A stretch of DNA of 64,000 bases from PALSA-129 sp963842505 (GTDB lineage Bacteria; Acidobacteriota; Terriglobia; Bryobacterales; Bryobacteraceae), in assembly GCA_963842505.1 (NCBI GenBank), contig CAWJGZ010000004.1, positions 558,001 to 622,000 on the forward strand, read 5' to 3'. Within the stretch, counting starts at the first letter, position 1; each line of letters opens with the position of its first letter. Below, piece by piece: positions 1-7,948 of this stretch. The position numbers and the translations under genes are program-made. The notes under the pieces were generated by a model. The model made no database searches and was not told where the DNA came from. It was given only the letters and a program-made list of their open reading frames with translations.

Positions 1-1
1 G

Positions 2-592
2 GCGCTGCACGGCGTCGAAATGGAACGTACCGCCAAGCCCCTCACCCAGGGCTTTGAAACATATCGCTTTTCCAACATCGTGTGGGCGACTTCTCCCAAC
101 GAAGGCCACATCGGTCTGAACAGCTTCGACGCCCGCCTGGTGAAAGAAAGAATCACGATTCCCGCCGGCTCCTATTGGGTTCCCATGAAGCAGCGCCGCG
201 CCCGCCTGATTCTTTCCACGCTCGAACCGCAAGCGCCCGATTCCTTCGCGCGCTGGGGCCTGATGTACCAGGTCTTTGAGGGCGCTGGCGGTGGTGGCCG
301 TGGTGGTGCTGGCGCGGGTGGCCGTGGCGCTGGCGGTGGTGGCCGCGGCGGAGCTTCTGGCGCGGGCGCCGCGGCGCCGCCGGTGGGCGAATACCTTTCC
401 GAGCCCATCGCACGCAAGACCATGGCTGACAATCCCGATCTGGCCAGGGAATTCGAAGCCAAGGTGGCTGCCGATCCGGCTTTTGCGGCCGACCGCAATG
501 CCCGCCTCGCATGGTGGTATCAGCATTCCAAGTACGAGCCCGAAGACAGCGGCCGTTACCCCATCGTCCGCGTCTGGGAGAAGAACTGGTAG
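2..592 (+). CDS. M14-family zinc carboxypeptidase, C-terminal part (5' end outside window)
   Basis: The reading frame is already open at the left edge, so only the C-terminal ~197 residues are present and the internal ATG at 20 is not the true start. The segment with PAGSYWVPMKQ, then LEPQAPDSFARWG, then the tail RLAWWYQHSKYEPEDSG matches the C-terminal region that follows the catalytic domain in large secreted M14 peptidases; the zinc-binding residues would lie upstream and cannot be checked. A Gly/Arg/Ala-rich stretch of about 33 residues (bases 281-381) interrupts this region and looks like a low-complexity insertion. The family assignment rests on similarity remembered from the family, so it is fairly but not fully secure. 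Confidence 0.6.
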   Translation, partial: ALHGVEMERTAKPLTQGFETYRFSNIVWATSPNEGHIGLNSFDARLVKERITIPAGSYWVPMKQRRARLILSTLEPQAPDSFARWGLMYQVFEGAGGGGRGGAGAGGRGAGGGGRGGASGAGAAAPPVGEYLSEPIARKTMADNPDLAREFEAKVAADPAFAADRNARLAWWYQHSKYEPEDSGRYPIVRVWEKNW

Positions 593-732
593 CGCCGCCG
601 ACACATCATTAGCCGCCGGCGAGCACGAATTCACGCAGAAATTCTTCTCAACCCGCGTTTATCGGCGGCTTAATATGCTTCTTCAGAGCCGCTCCATAAC
701 GTCTGTTCCACCGCACAGCCCGGTCCGCATTT

Positions 733-760
733 CCTCCGCGCCTCTGCGCCTCCGCGTTGA
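733..760. repeat. Intergenic 'ctccgcg' repeat unit
   Basis: The 231-bp gap between the peptidase and the sigma-factor gene contains a CTCCGCGCCTCTGCGCCTCC stretch. A related stretch occurs at about 20183-20207 downstream of the carboxypeptidase-regulatory-like gene. Repeats of this type are widespread between genes in many GC-rich genomes. No promoter is evident in the rest of this gap. Confidence 0.4.
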
Positions 761-823
761 AATCGCAGCTCTTTCTTGCTTCGCGTAAACCCGGTCCCCG
801 CGCTTTCCGTCTACACTTCACAG

Positions 824-1399
824 ATGGAGCCGGTTTTGACAACCCGGTGGATTCCAAACGCCGTGGACCAAACGCCAGAGCTCGAGGACTTCGACGCCGT
901 TGTGCGTCTCTACTGGCCCAGAATCTTCCGCTTCGCCCTGGCATCTCTGCGTGATCGGGATGCCGCCGAATCCCTGGCGCAGGATTGTTTCCTCAAAGCC
1001 TATCGCGCGCGTCGGGGGTTTCGTGGCGAGGCCAGCCTCAACACCTGGCTCATGCAGATTGCCGTGAATCTGGTACGTGATTCCCTTCGCAATCGCCGGC
1101 TCCGCTTTTGGAATCGTACGCGCGCCGCGTCGCCGGATTTCGACCTTGTCAGCCAGTCGCTGGCCGATCGCGGTTCGTCGCCCGAACGCGCCGCTCTCGC
1201 CAAAGAGCGCGTCGCCGCCGTATGGAGCGCCGTGGAGACTCTGTCGGCGCGCCAGCGCACGGTCTTCCTGCTGCGCTTTGTGGAGGACCTGGATTTGCTT
1301 GAAATCGCCGCGGTCACCGGCCTACGGGAAGGAACCGTGAAAGTGCACCTGTTTCGCGCGCTGGAAGCGCTGCGGAAACTCATGGGAGAAGACCAATGA
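824..1399 (+). CDS. RNA polymerase sigma factor, ECF (sigma-E-like) subfamily
   Basis: A 191-residue protein with the two-domain ECF layout. Region 2 (about residues 20-90) includes DRDAAESLAQDCFLKAY and FRGEASLNTWLMQIAVN; region 4 (about 135-185) includes LSARQRTVFLLRFVEDL followed by a helix-turn-helix ending EGTVKVHLFRALEALRK. It would direct core RNA polymerase to a small regulon. The ATG at 824 is preferred because an in-frame TTG at 776 would add a non-conserved leader. Its end overlaps the next gene by 4 bases (ATGA), so the two are translationally coupled, the usual arrangement of an ECF sigma factor with its anti-sigma factor. Confidence 0.9.
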   Translation: MEPVLTTRWIPNAVDQTPELEDFDAVVRLYWPRIFRFALASLRDRDAAESLAQDCFLKAYRARRGFRGEASLNTWLMQIAVNLVRDSLRNRRLRFWNRTRAASPDFDLVSQSLADRGSSPERAALAKERVAAVWSAVETLSARQRTVFLLRFVEDLDLLEIAAVTGLREGTVKVHLFRALEALRKLMGEDQ

Positions 1400-1848
1400 A
1401 CGAACATCTCTCGCCGGAAGATATTTCCCGCTGGTTTGCCGGCGAGCGCAGCTCCGGACTGGAGCGCCACATCGCCGAGTGCGAAGAATGCGGCGCGCGG
1501 CTCCGCCGCATGGAAAGTACGCTGACGGAGTTCCGCGGCTCCGTCCACGATTGGACCGCCGCCCAGTCCGCTTCAGCCCCGCAGCCCGCCTGGCTGCCGC
1601 CCGTCCGCCGCATGGCCCAGCGCTGGGTGCTGGCCGCGGCCTCTTTGTTGATCCTGGTGTCGGCATCGGCTTACTGGCATTCCCGCCAGCAGGCTCGCCT
1701 CGCCGAGATGGCCCGCGCCGATGCACTCCTCGATCAGGTGGATACCGAAATCTCCCGCGCGGTTCCTCCAACCATGGAGCCGCTAGTCAATCTTGTAACC
1801 TGGGGCTCCGGCCCCACAGACCAAAGCCAAGACAAGGAAACACGATGA
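1396..1848 (+). CDS. Anti-sigma factor, zf-HC2 type, single membrane span
   Basis: A 150-residue protein. The N-terminal domain carries the zinc-binding signature HIAECEEC (His-x3-Cys-x2-Cys) that binds the cognate ECF sigma factor in ZAS-type anti-sigma factors. A hydrophobic segment RWVLAAASLLILVSASAYW (about residues 76-94) should anchor it in the inner membrane, leaving a short periplasmic tail. It overlaps both neighbours by 4 bases, giving a three-gene operon in which the downstream periplasmic protein may feed the stress signal to this factor. The link to the third gene is inferred from position. Confidence 0.85.
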   Translation: MNEHLSPEDISRWFAGERSSGLERHIAECEECGARLRRMESTLTEFRGSVHDWTAAQSASAPQPAWLPPVRRMAQRWVLAAASLLILVSASAYWHSRQQARLAEMARADALLDQVDTEISRAVPPTMEPLVNLVTWGSGPTDQSQDKETR

Positions 1849-2480
1849 ACCCAAGAACAATCAAGCTTATTTTCCCCATACTCGTCGCCGGCGCCGCTGC
1901 CTGGGCGCAGACTCAGCCCCCTGCCGGTCAAAACCAGAACCCTCCGCCTCCGCCCCAGCAGGGCGATAACGGGGCGGCGCCGCAGCCCGGCCGCGGTTTC
2001 GGTCCCGCTCCCAATCAACAGGGCCGTCTGGGCATGCCGCCGGCGCTCCGCGCCAACCGGCCGCCGCTCGAGCGTTCCCTGCCCCAGGGCCGCTGGTGGA
2101 ACAACCCGGACGTGGTCCAGAAGCTCAGCCTCACCTCCGACCAGCAGAAGAAGATGGATGAAATCTTCCAGCAGAATCGCCTGCACCTGGTCGACCTCAA
2201 CGCCACTCTGCAAAAGGAAGAAATCACCATGGAGCCGATGATGGGCGCCGACATGCCCGACGAAGCCAAAGTCCTGGCTCAGATCGACAAGGTGGCGCAA
2301 GCCCGCGCCGAGCTCGAAAAAGCCAATGCCCGTTTCCTCCTCGGCATCCGCCGCGTCCTCACGCCGGAGCAGTGGAAGAAGCTACAGGCCGAAACGGCGC
2401 GCCGGAATGGCGGCCGGGGACCCGGCCAAGGTGGTCCGGGGCGCCCATCTTCGCCCCCTCCCACCCGTAAGGGCGGCTAA
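1845..2480 (+). CDS. Secreted Spy/CpxP/ZraP-like (LTxxQ) periplasmic protein
   Basis: A 211-residue exported protein: signal peptide (TIKLIFPILVAGAAAWAQ, cleavage near residue 23), a Pro/Gln/Gly-rich linker to about residue 75, then a helical domain. That domain has two LTxxQ-type motifs, KLSLTSDQQKKMDEIF and RRVLTPEQWKKLQ, typical of the Spy/CpxP/ZraP heavy-metal-resistance family of periplasmic chaperones and sensors. The C-terminus is Gly/Pro-rich. It starts inside the anti-sigma stop codon (ATGA), so it belongs to the same operon and is a plausible sensor or target for the sigma system. The region is also open in another frame starting upstream, which is not the real gene. Confidence 0.8.
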   Translation: MNPRTIKLIFPILVAGAAAWAQTQPPAGQNQNPPPPPQQGDNGAAPQPGRGFGPAPNQQGRLGMPPALRANRPPLERSLPQGRWWNNPDVVQKLSLTSDQQKKMDEIFQQNRLHLVDLNATLQKEEITMEPMMGADMPDEAKVLAQIDKVAQARAELEKANARFLLGIRRVLTPEQWKKLQAETARRNGGRGPGQGGPGRPSSPPPTRKGG

Positions 2481-2502
2481 CGGTCTGTACCCGTCGTTGC
2501 CC

Positions 2503-4185
2503 TTACCCTCCCGCACCAGTGCGCGGCCTAAGGAACCGCCTGAGCCGCGCCACCAGTTCGGGAGGATTGAAGGGCTTGATCAGATAGTCGTCGGCGCCAA
2601 GCATGAAGCCGCGGGTGATATCGGCTTCCTGCTGCCGCGCGGTGAGCAGTAGAACGCGCACCGGGATGGATTCGACGCGAGCCGTCGCGAGCACTTCGTA
2701 ACCGTCCATGCCGGGCATGTTGACATCAAGGACGGCGGCGCAGGGGCGATAATCGCGCAGAATCTGCATGGCTTCCGGTCCGGTGGCCGCCAGGCGGCAC
2801 TTGATGCCGGCGTTCTCCAGGGCGCTCCGCACGATCAGCCGGACAGTCAGATCGTCGTCGGCCACCAGCACTTCCTGGTTAGTCCTGCCATTGTGGTTGG
2901 ACTCGCTGACCGCGACTTGTGAGACGCCGTCGGGGATGGCTGCCGCCACTGCCGGAGCAGCTTCCTTGCGCGAAAGCGCGAAGGCCATGCGCATCAGCGC
3001 TTCCTCGGGCTGCCACCCATCGATGAGAAGCTCGCAGGCACGCAGTTGGACGGAGTGATCCAGCGCCAGGATCTGGTCGCGGATCCCTGCCAGGAGCAAG
3101 GGCGGGTTGGAGAAGGCTCGGGGGCCCTCGGCGAGTAAAAAGGTGCCCCGGGTTGCCGGGGTAACTTCCACCAGGACCATATTGCAGTCGTTAATAGGGT
3201 CGGCATCGCGGGAGGTAATGTGATCGAAATAGCGCGGCTTGGCGCTGGCGCGTTCCAGGGCGACGCAAAGACGTTCGGCGTCGTCGGCCGAGAAGCCTAC
3301 CAGCGCCACGCGCTTCCCTTTGAGGACAGCGACGATGGGATCCGGCACCTGGCCGGTCACCGACTCGGGCGCCTCAATCAGACCGATCGTGAGGTTGGAT
3401 AGCGCTTCGTCCAGCAAGGCGCGATCGGGGTTGGCCGCGCTCAGGTGCCGTTCCACCTGGCTTACCAGACTGGCGATGGCTTGGTAGTCCAGAATGGCGG
3501 CGGCGGCGGCCCATTCGCGGCAGGTAGCAAGGGCGCGCGGCACGTCGAGCGAGCGAGTGAGGGATTCCGCCATGAGACGGACTTGGAGGGCTGTGTCCTC
3601 CAAAAATCGCCGCCGTAAGGACTCCATCTCGACTCCCGTCAAGGACAAACCGCCAGGCAGGTGTTGCGGCTGCGGACTGGCCTCGATAGCGACGGGCAGC
3701 GCGGGGGATTCGACTGGCACGGGCAGCGCCGGAGGTTCCGCACGGGCTGGTGGCGAGGGGGGTTCCACGCGCAAGGGCGGCGCCGCTGATCGGCGGTCCA
3801 GATACTCGCGAACTCGGTCCGCCAGCGTGCCGGTCTCGATGGGCTTGGTGATATAACCTTGGCATCCGGCCTGGAAGGCCTTCTCGTCGTCTCCCTTCAT
3901 GGCGCAGGCGGTCAGGGCAACCACCACGATGTTGCGCGTGCGATCGTCCTGCTTGATGCGCCGGGTCAACTCCAGGCCGTCCATGCCGGGGAGCTGAATA
4001 TCGACCAGCATCAGATCCGGATGGAAGCTTTTCAGCAGATCGAGGGCCTGCTCGGCATCCACCGCGGAATGGACGTCGTACCCCTCTTTACGGAGAAGGA
4101 TTCCCGTCAGCTTCAGGTTGACTGGAGCGTCATCGACTACCAGGATGGCCTCATTCGGCATACGGAAGACGGTCTCCGTTTTCAA
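2503..4185 (-). CDS. Multi-domain response regulator with two intact receiver domains and a degenerate HPt-like centre
   Basis: A 560-residue cytoplasmic protein. Receiver 1 (about 13-125) has acidic residues VVDD, phospho-acceptor Asp62 in LVDIQLPGMDG and Lys in YITKPIE. A Pro-rich linker (about 137-175) follows, then a helical segment (about 180-275) that resembles an HPt domain but has CREWAAAAAILDYQ where the phospho-accepting His would be expected. A third alpha/beta segment (about 285-410) resembles a receiver without its acidic residues. The last receiver (about 440-556) is complete, with Asp487 in VLDVNMPGMDG and LIKPF. There is no output DNA-binding domain. It is convergent with the sigma operon (22 bp between stops) and divergent from transketolase. 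Confidence 0.8.
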   Translation of the reverse strand: MKTETVFRMPNEAILVVDDAPVNLKLTGILLRKEGYDVHSAVDAEQALDLLKSFHPDLMLVDIQLPGMDGLELTRRIKQDDRTRNIVVVALTACAMKGDDEKAFQAGCQGYITKPIETGTLADRVREYLDRRSAAPPLRVEPPSPPARAEPPALPVPVESPALPVAIEASPQPQHLPGGLSLTGVEMESLRRRFLEDTALQVRLMAESLTRSLDVPRALATCREWAAAAAILDYQAIASLVSQVERHLSAANPDRALLDEALSNLTIGLIEAPESVTGQVPDPIVAVLKGKRVALVGFSADDAERLCVALERASAKPRYFDHITSRDADPINDCNMVLVEVTPATRGTFLLAEGPRAFSNPPLLLAGIRDQILALDHSVQLRACELLIDGWQPEEALMRMAFALSRKEAAPAVAAAIPDGVSQVAVSESNHNGRTNQEVLVADDDLTVRLIVRSALENAGIKCRLAATGPEAMQILRDYRPCAAVLDVNMPGMDGYEVLATARVESIPVRVLLLTARQQEADITRGFMLGADDYLIKPFNPPELVARLRRFLRPRTGAGG

Positions 4186-4371
4186 GCTCGCATTGGCGGG
4201 CTCCGGCGCTGAAGATCCCGGACCATTTCAAGAAGACACTTGGATCGGGTGACACCGTCACGAAGCGGCGAGGTTGGGCAACAACTTGGCCCTCGGTTTC
4301 CGGCTTGCATCCCATGATTCTGTTCGCGCCTACAGCATAAACTCTAGGGGGGTGTGTAACAATACCGCGTT

Positions 4372-4392
4372 AAGTTAACAGGGGGTTAACTT
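4372..4392. promoter_or_regulatory. Perfect inverted repeat in divergent promoter region
   Basis: AAGTTAAC and GTTAACTT are exact inverted 8-mers separated by 5 bases. They lie in the 276-bp gap between the divergent response-regulator and transketolase genes, about 70 bases before the transketolase start. A possible -10 element (TAGAAT, 4439-4444) lies nearer the start, without a convincing -35. This could be an operator or a small hairpin; no repressor is identified. Confidence 0.35.
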
Positions 4393-4461
4393 CAGAGGAT
4401 ATGAACGTACATGGGGTGGTGATTCCCGGCGATTTAGGTAGAATAGTACTTTATCCTCGCC

Positions 4462-5283
4462 ATGCCTAAATCCATAGAAGAGTTGAAGATCACCGCCAGG
4501 CGGATCCGGCGGGAGATTATTGAGATGATTGGCGCCGCCAAGTCCGGCCACCCGGGCGGTTCGCTCTCGGCCGTCGAGATCGTCGTGGAACTCTATTTCA
4601 ACCGAATGCGCATCGATCCGAAGAATCCCAAATGGGCGGATCGCGACCGCTTCATTCTCTCCAAGGGACACGCCGCGCCGGTGCTCTATTGCGCCATGGC
4701 GGAAGCAGGGTATGCCGATACGCCGCTCGATCGGCTGAACACTCTGCGCAAGCTCGGCTCGGTGTACCAGGGCCACCCGGACATGCGGTTCATACCCTCC
4801 CTGGAAGCTTCCACCGGGTCGCTGGGCGAAGGTCTGTCGTTGGCGCTGGGCATGGGACTGGCGGCGCGCCTCGACGGCCGCGCCAGCCGCACCTACGTCA
4901 TGCTGGGCGACGGCGAGAGCCAGGAAGGACAGGTCTGGGAAGCCGCCATGGCCGGAGCGTTCCACAAACTCGACAATGTGGTGGCGATCGTCGACTACAA
5001 CGGCATTCAGCTCGACGGCTTCGTGCGCGACATTATGGAGATCGCGCCGCTGGCTGAGAAATGGCGGGCTTTCGGGTGGCACGCCATCGAGATTGACGGC
5101 CACGACTTCTCAGCCATCCAGAAGGCCTTTGACGAAGCCCAAGTCACCAAGGGAAAGCCCACCTGCATTGTGGCGCACACCATCAAAGGCAAAGGCGTTT
5201 CTTTTATGGAGAACAATCCCAAGTTCCACGGCACTGCGCCCACGGCCGATGAAGTCAAACTGGCGCTCCAGGAGCTGCAATAA
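4462..5283 (+). CDS. Transketolase, N-terminal (thiamine-diphosphate-binding) subunit
   Basis: A 273-residue protein matching the N-terminal half of transketolase, which here is split into two genes. The thiamine-diphosphate motif is visible: GDGESQEGQVWEAAM followed by VAIVDYNGIQLDG. Earlier motifs GHPGGSLSAVEIVVELYF and SKGHAAPVLY are also typical. With the C-terminal subunit it would transfer two-carbon ketol units in the non-oxidative pentose phosphate pathway, or serve a related synthase. One base separates it from the downstream subunit, so the pair is one operon. A related family (split DXP-synthase-like proteins) cannot be fully excluded. Confidence 0.9.
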   Translation: MPKSIEELKITARRIRREIIEMIGAAKSGHPGGSLSAVEIVVELYFNRMRIDPKNPKWADRDRFILSKGHAAPVLYCAMAEAGYADTPLDRLNTLRKLGSVYQGHPDMRFIPSLEASTGSLGEGLSLALGMGLAARLDGRASRTYVMLGDGESQEGQVWEAAMAGAFHKLDNVVAIVDYNGIQLDGFVRDIMEIAPLAEKWRAFGWHAIEIDGHDFSAIQKAFDEAQVTKGKPTCIVAHTIKGKGVSFMENNPKFHGTAPTADEVKLALQELQ

Positions 5284-5284
5284 A

Positions 5285-6250
5285 ATGGCCGCGAAAACCA
5301 GGTTCGAGATTAAGCTGGGCCCCGCCACGCGCGAGGCCTTCGGCCGCGTGTTGGTGGAGTTGGGTCGCGAAAACAAGGATGTTGTGGTGTGCGATGCCGA
5401 CCTTTCCAAGTCCACCATGACGGTCTATTTCGCCAAGGAGTTTCCGGAGCGGTTCGTTTCCCTGGGAATCGCCGAGGCCAATATGATCGCGGTGGGCGCG
5501 GGGCTGGCGCTGGCGGGCAAGATCCCGTTCGTTTCCAGTTTTTCGGCCTTCGCCGTCAACAAAGGCTTCGAACAACTGCGCGTCTGCGCGGCCTATCCGT
5601 TTGTGAATCTCAAAGTGGTCGGGACGCACAGCGGGATTTCGATCGGCGAAGACGGCCCTTCGCAGATGAGCGTCGAGGAAATCGGCCTGGCCTGTTCCCT
5701 GCCCGGGTTCGTGGTGATTGCGCCGGCCGACGAAGCGTCCACCAAGGCACTCGTGCGCGCGGCGGCGGCCCACGTAGGACCGGTATTCATCCGCACCGGG
5801 CGGCCCAAGGCGCCCACGGTGTATGGCGGCGATCAAACGTTCGAGATCGGCAAGGCCATCGAGCTGGCGGACGGACGCGATGTGACCATCATCGCCAACG
5901 GGTTGCTGGTGGCGCAGGCCCTTCTGGCGGCGGATATGCTCGAAAGCGAGGGCTTTTCGGCGCGCGTGGTGGATATGCACACGGTCAAGCCGCTCGACCG
6001 CGAGACCATCGCGCGGGCGGCGGCGGAAACGCGGGCCATCGTGGTGGCTGAGGAGCACCTGGTGGATGGCGGCCTGGGCGTTCGCGTCGCGCAGGTGGTG
6101 GCGGAAACCAAGCCGTGCCCGATGGAGTTCGTGGGCATCCGGAACACGTATGCCGAGTCGGGCCAAGCCGACGAGCTGATGGACAAGTACGGCCTGACGG
6201 CGCGTGATGTGGCGGCGGCGGCACGCCGCGCAGTGACGCGCAAAAGCTAG
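5285..6250 (+). CDS. Transketolase, C-terminal (pyrimidine-binding) subunit
   Basis: A 321-residue protein with the pyrimidine-binding domain (about 8-165) and the transketolase C-terminal domain (about 185-310). SLGIAEANMIAVGAGLAL contains the conserved Glu that activates the cofactor; THSGISIGEDGPSQMSVEE is the characteristic loop after it. The ATG at 5285 lies right after the stop of the N-terminal subunit, and split subunits always work as a pair. A frame running in from the upstream gene is also open here but is not the coding frame. It is followed after 9 bases by a sensor kinase gene, probably co-transcribed. Confidence 0.92.
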   Translation: MAAKTRFEIKLGPATREAFGRVLVELGRENKDVVVCDADLSKSTMTVYFAKEFPERFVSLGIAEANMIAVGAGLALAGKIPFVSSFSAFAVNKGFEQLRVCAAYPFVNLKVVGTHSGISIGEDGPSQMSVEEIGLACSLPGFVVIAPADEASTKALVRAAAAHVGPVFIRTGRPKAPTVYGGDQTFEIGKAIELADGRDVTIIANGLLVAQALLAADMLESEGFSARVVDMHTVKPLDRETIARAAAETRAIVVAEEHLVDGGLGVRVAQVVAETKPCPMEFVGIRNTYAESGQADELMDKYGLTARDVAAAARRAVTRKS

Positions 6251-6259
6251 TGCGGCTCC

Positions 6260-7261
6260 ATGCCCGACACCTCGTGCCTCGCCGAAGCGTTTCTGCAACA
6301 AAGTCCGGCGTGTTCCTGGATCGTCACCGCGGAATGCCGGTTCCAGCGCGTCTACGGCGATTCGATTCCGGTCTTCGGCAGGCCCGCGGCTGAACTGGAG
6401 GACCGGTGGTTGGCCGAAGTGCTGGGCGCTGAATTGGCGCCCCTGTGGTGCGACCGCATGGCGCGGGCGCTGGCCGGAGAGACGCTGTTGTTGCGCGAGC
6501 GGCGCGGAAATGCGGCCTGGCACATCACGGTCTTTCCGATTCGCCGCGAAGGCGCGCCGGTGCTGGCGGGCGGCATGTCGAGCGAAGTCACTCGCTGGAA
6601 CAAAGCCGAACAGGAGTTGCGCACCACGGTGCTGAGCGCGCTGCGGGCGCAGGAATTCGAGCGCAGTATGTTTGCGAAATTCCTCCACGACTCGGTGGGC
6701 CAGAACCTCACCGGTCTGGGGCTGCAACTGGACCTGGCGCGCATGGACTTGGAGCAGATTTCGCCGGAAACCTGCCGCCGCATCGCCGAGATCCAGAAGG
6801 GAATCGAACCGATTATGGAGCAGGTGCGCGAGTACACCTACGAGCTCAACCCTTCGGCCGTGGAGCGCGCCGGGCTGCGCTCGGCCCTGGACCGCCTGGC
6901 CATCCGGGTCCGCGGGCGTTTCACAGGCGCCCTGCGCGTGAACGTGGACCCGTCCTTGAAGATCGATCCGAAAATTGCCTCGGCGCTTTACCACATTGCG
7001 CACGAGGCCGTCGAGAACGCCGTACAACATGCTCGTTGCTCTTCGATTGAAATCGCGGTAAAGTTCACACGTACCGGTCTCATCATGGACGTTCGGGACA
7101 ACGGGCACGGATTCGATCCGGCGGATGTGCTTGAAGGGAGCAGAGGGCTGGGATTGCTCACCATGGAACACTTTGCGGCGCAGGCGGGTTTGGATCTGTC
7201 GATTACCAGTAGTCGAGGAGCGGGTACCACCATTCAGGCAACCGCACTTGGGGACGAGTAA
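6260..7261 (+). CDS. Sensor histidine kinase, NarX/DesK (HisKA_3) type, with N-terminal PAS-like domain
   Basis: A 333-residue kinase without membrane spans, hence cytoplasmic. Residues 1-120 look like a PAS fold ending in GGMSSEVTRWNKAEQELR. The HisKA_3 dimerisation helix contains FAKFLHDSVGQNLTGLGLQL, whose HD motif supplies the phospho-accepting His. The ATPase domain follows: N box HEAVENAVQHA, G1 box DNGHGF, G2 box GLGLLTM. It precedes its evident partner regulator by 9 bases. The PAS domain suggests a soluble or redox signal, but which signal cannot be read from the sequence. Confidence 0.92.
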   Translation: MPDTSCLAEAFLQQSPACSWIVTAECRFQRVYGDSIPVFGRPAAELEDRWLAEVLGAELAPLWCDRMARALAGETLLLRERRGNAAWHITVFPIRREGAPVLAGGMSSEVTRWNKAEQELRTTVLSALRAQEFERSMFAKFLHDSVGQNLTGLGLQLDLARMDLEQISPETCRRIAEIQKGIEPIMEQVREYTYELNPSAVERAGLRSALDRLAIRVRGRFTGALRVNVDPSLKIDPKIASALYHIAHEAVENAVQHARCSSIEIAVKFTRTGLIMDVRDNGHGFDPADVLEGSRGLGLLTMEHFAAQAGLDLSITSSRGAGTTIQATALGDE

Positions 7262-7270
7262 GGGGAAAAT

Positions 7271-7948
7271 ATGCCGTTCGACATTGTTCTTGTCGATGAC
7301 CACAAATTGGTACGCGACGGTATCAAGGGCATTTTGGAACGCGGCACGGAGTTCCATGTGGTAGGCGAGGCTGAAAACGGCGCCGACGCCGTTCAGCTTT
7401 GCAGGAAAACGGTTCCGGACCTGGTCCTGATGGATATCGGACTGCCCGGCATGAACGGCATCGAAGCCACCACCGAACTGCTGCGGCACTGCCCGGCAGT
7501 GAAGGTGGTGATCCTCTCGATGTACGACGATGAGAACTCCGTGGTGAGCGCCATCCGCTCCGGAGCGCGGGGCTTCGTGCTGAAGAAGGCCTCGTCGGCC
7601 GAGATGCTGGACGCCTTGCGGACCGTGGCGCGCGGCGGTTCGTACTTGAGCTCGCAGGTGTCCGACCGCCTGCTGGCGCGCATCCAGCGCGGGGATCTGG
7701 ACACCCACGAACGCAGCCCCCTGGAATCGCTCTCGCCGCGCGAGTTGCAGGTGCTGCGGCTGGTGGCCGAGGGCAAAACCAGCAAGGACATCGCCGTGCT
7801 CCTGGACTTGGGGCTGCAAACCATCCGCAGTTACCGCAAAACGATGATGAAGAAACTCGGGGTGAACAACGTGGCGGGCTTGACGCAACTGGCGCTCGCC
7901 GCGGGTATCACCCACTGGAACAAGCCGGATGCAGACACCGTGGAGTGA
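7271..7948 (+). CDS. Response regulator, NarL/FixJ family with LuxR-type DNA-binding domain
   Basis: A 225-residue protein: receiver domain (about 1-120) with VDDH, phospho-acceptor Asp in LVLMDIGLPGMNG and the conserved Lys in FVLKKASS, then a LuxR helix-turn-helix (about 150-210) with LSPRELQVLRLVAEG and the recognition helix QTIRSYRKTMMKKLGV. A purine-rich ribosome-binding site (AGGGGA) lies just before the start. The kinase directly upstream is the likely phosphodonor. Its last 20 bases overlap the next gene, so the amidohydrolase may be part of the same transcript. Confidence 0.95.
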   Translation: MPFDIVLVDDHKLVRDGIKGILERGTEFHVVGEAENGADAVQLCRKTVPDLVLMDIGLPGMNGIEATTELLRHCPAVKVVILSMYDDENSVVSAIRSGARGFVLKKASSAEMLDALRTVARGGSYLSSQVSDRLLARIQRGDLDTHERSPLESLSPRELQVLRLVAEGKTSKDIAVLLDLGLQTIRSYRKTMMKKLGVNNVAGLTQLALAAGITHWNKPDADTVE

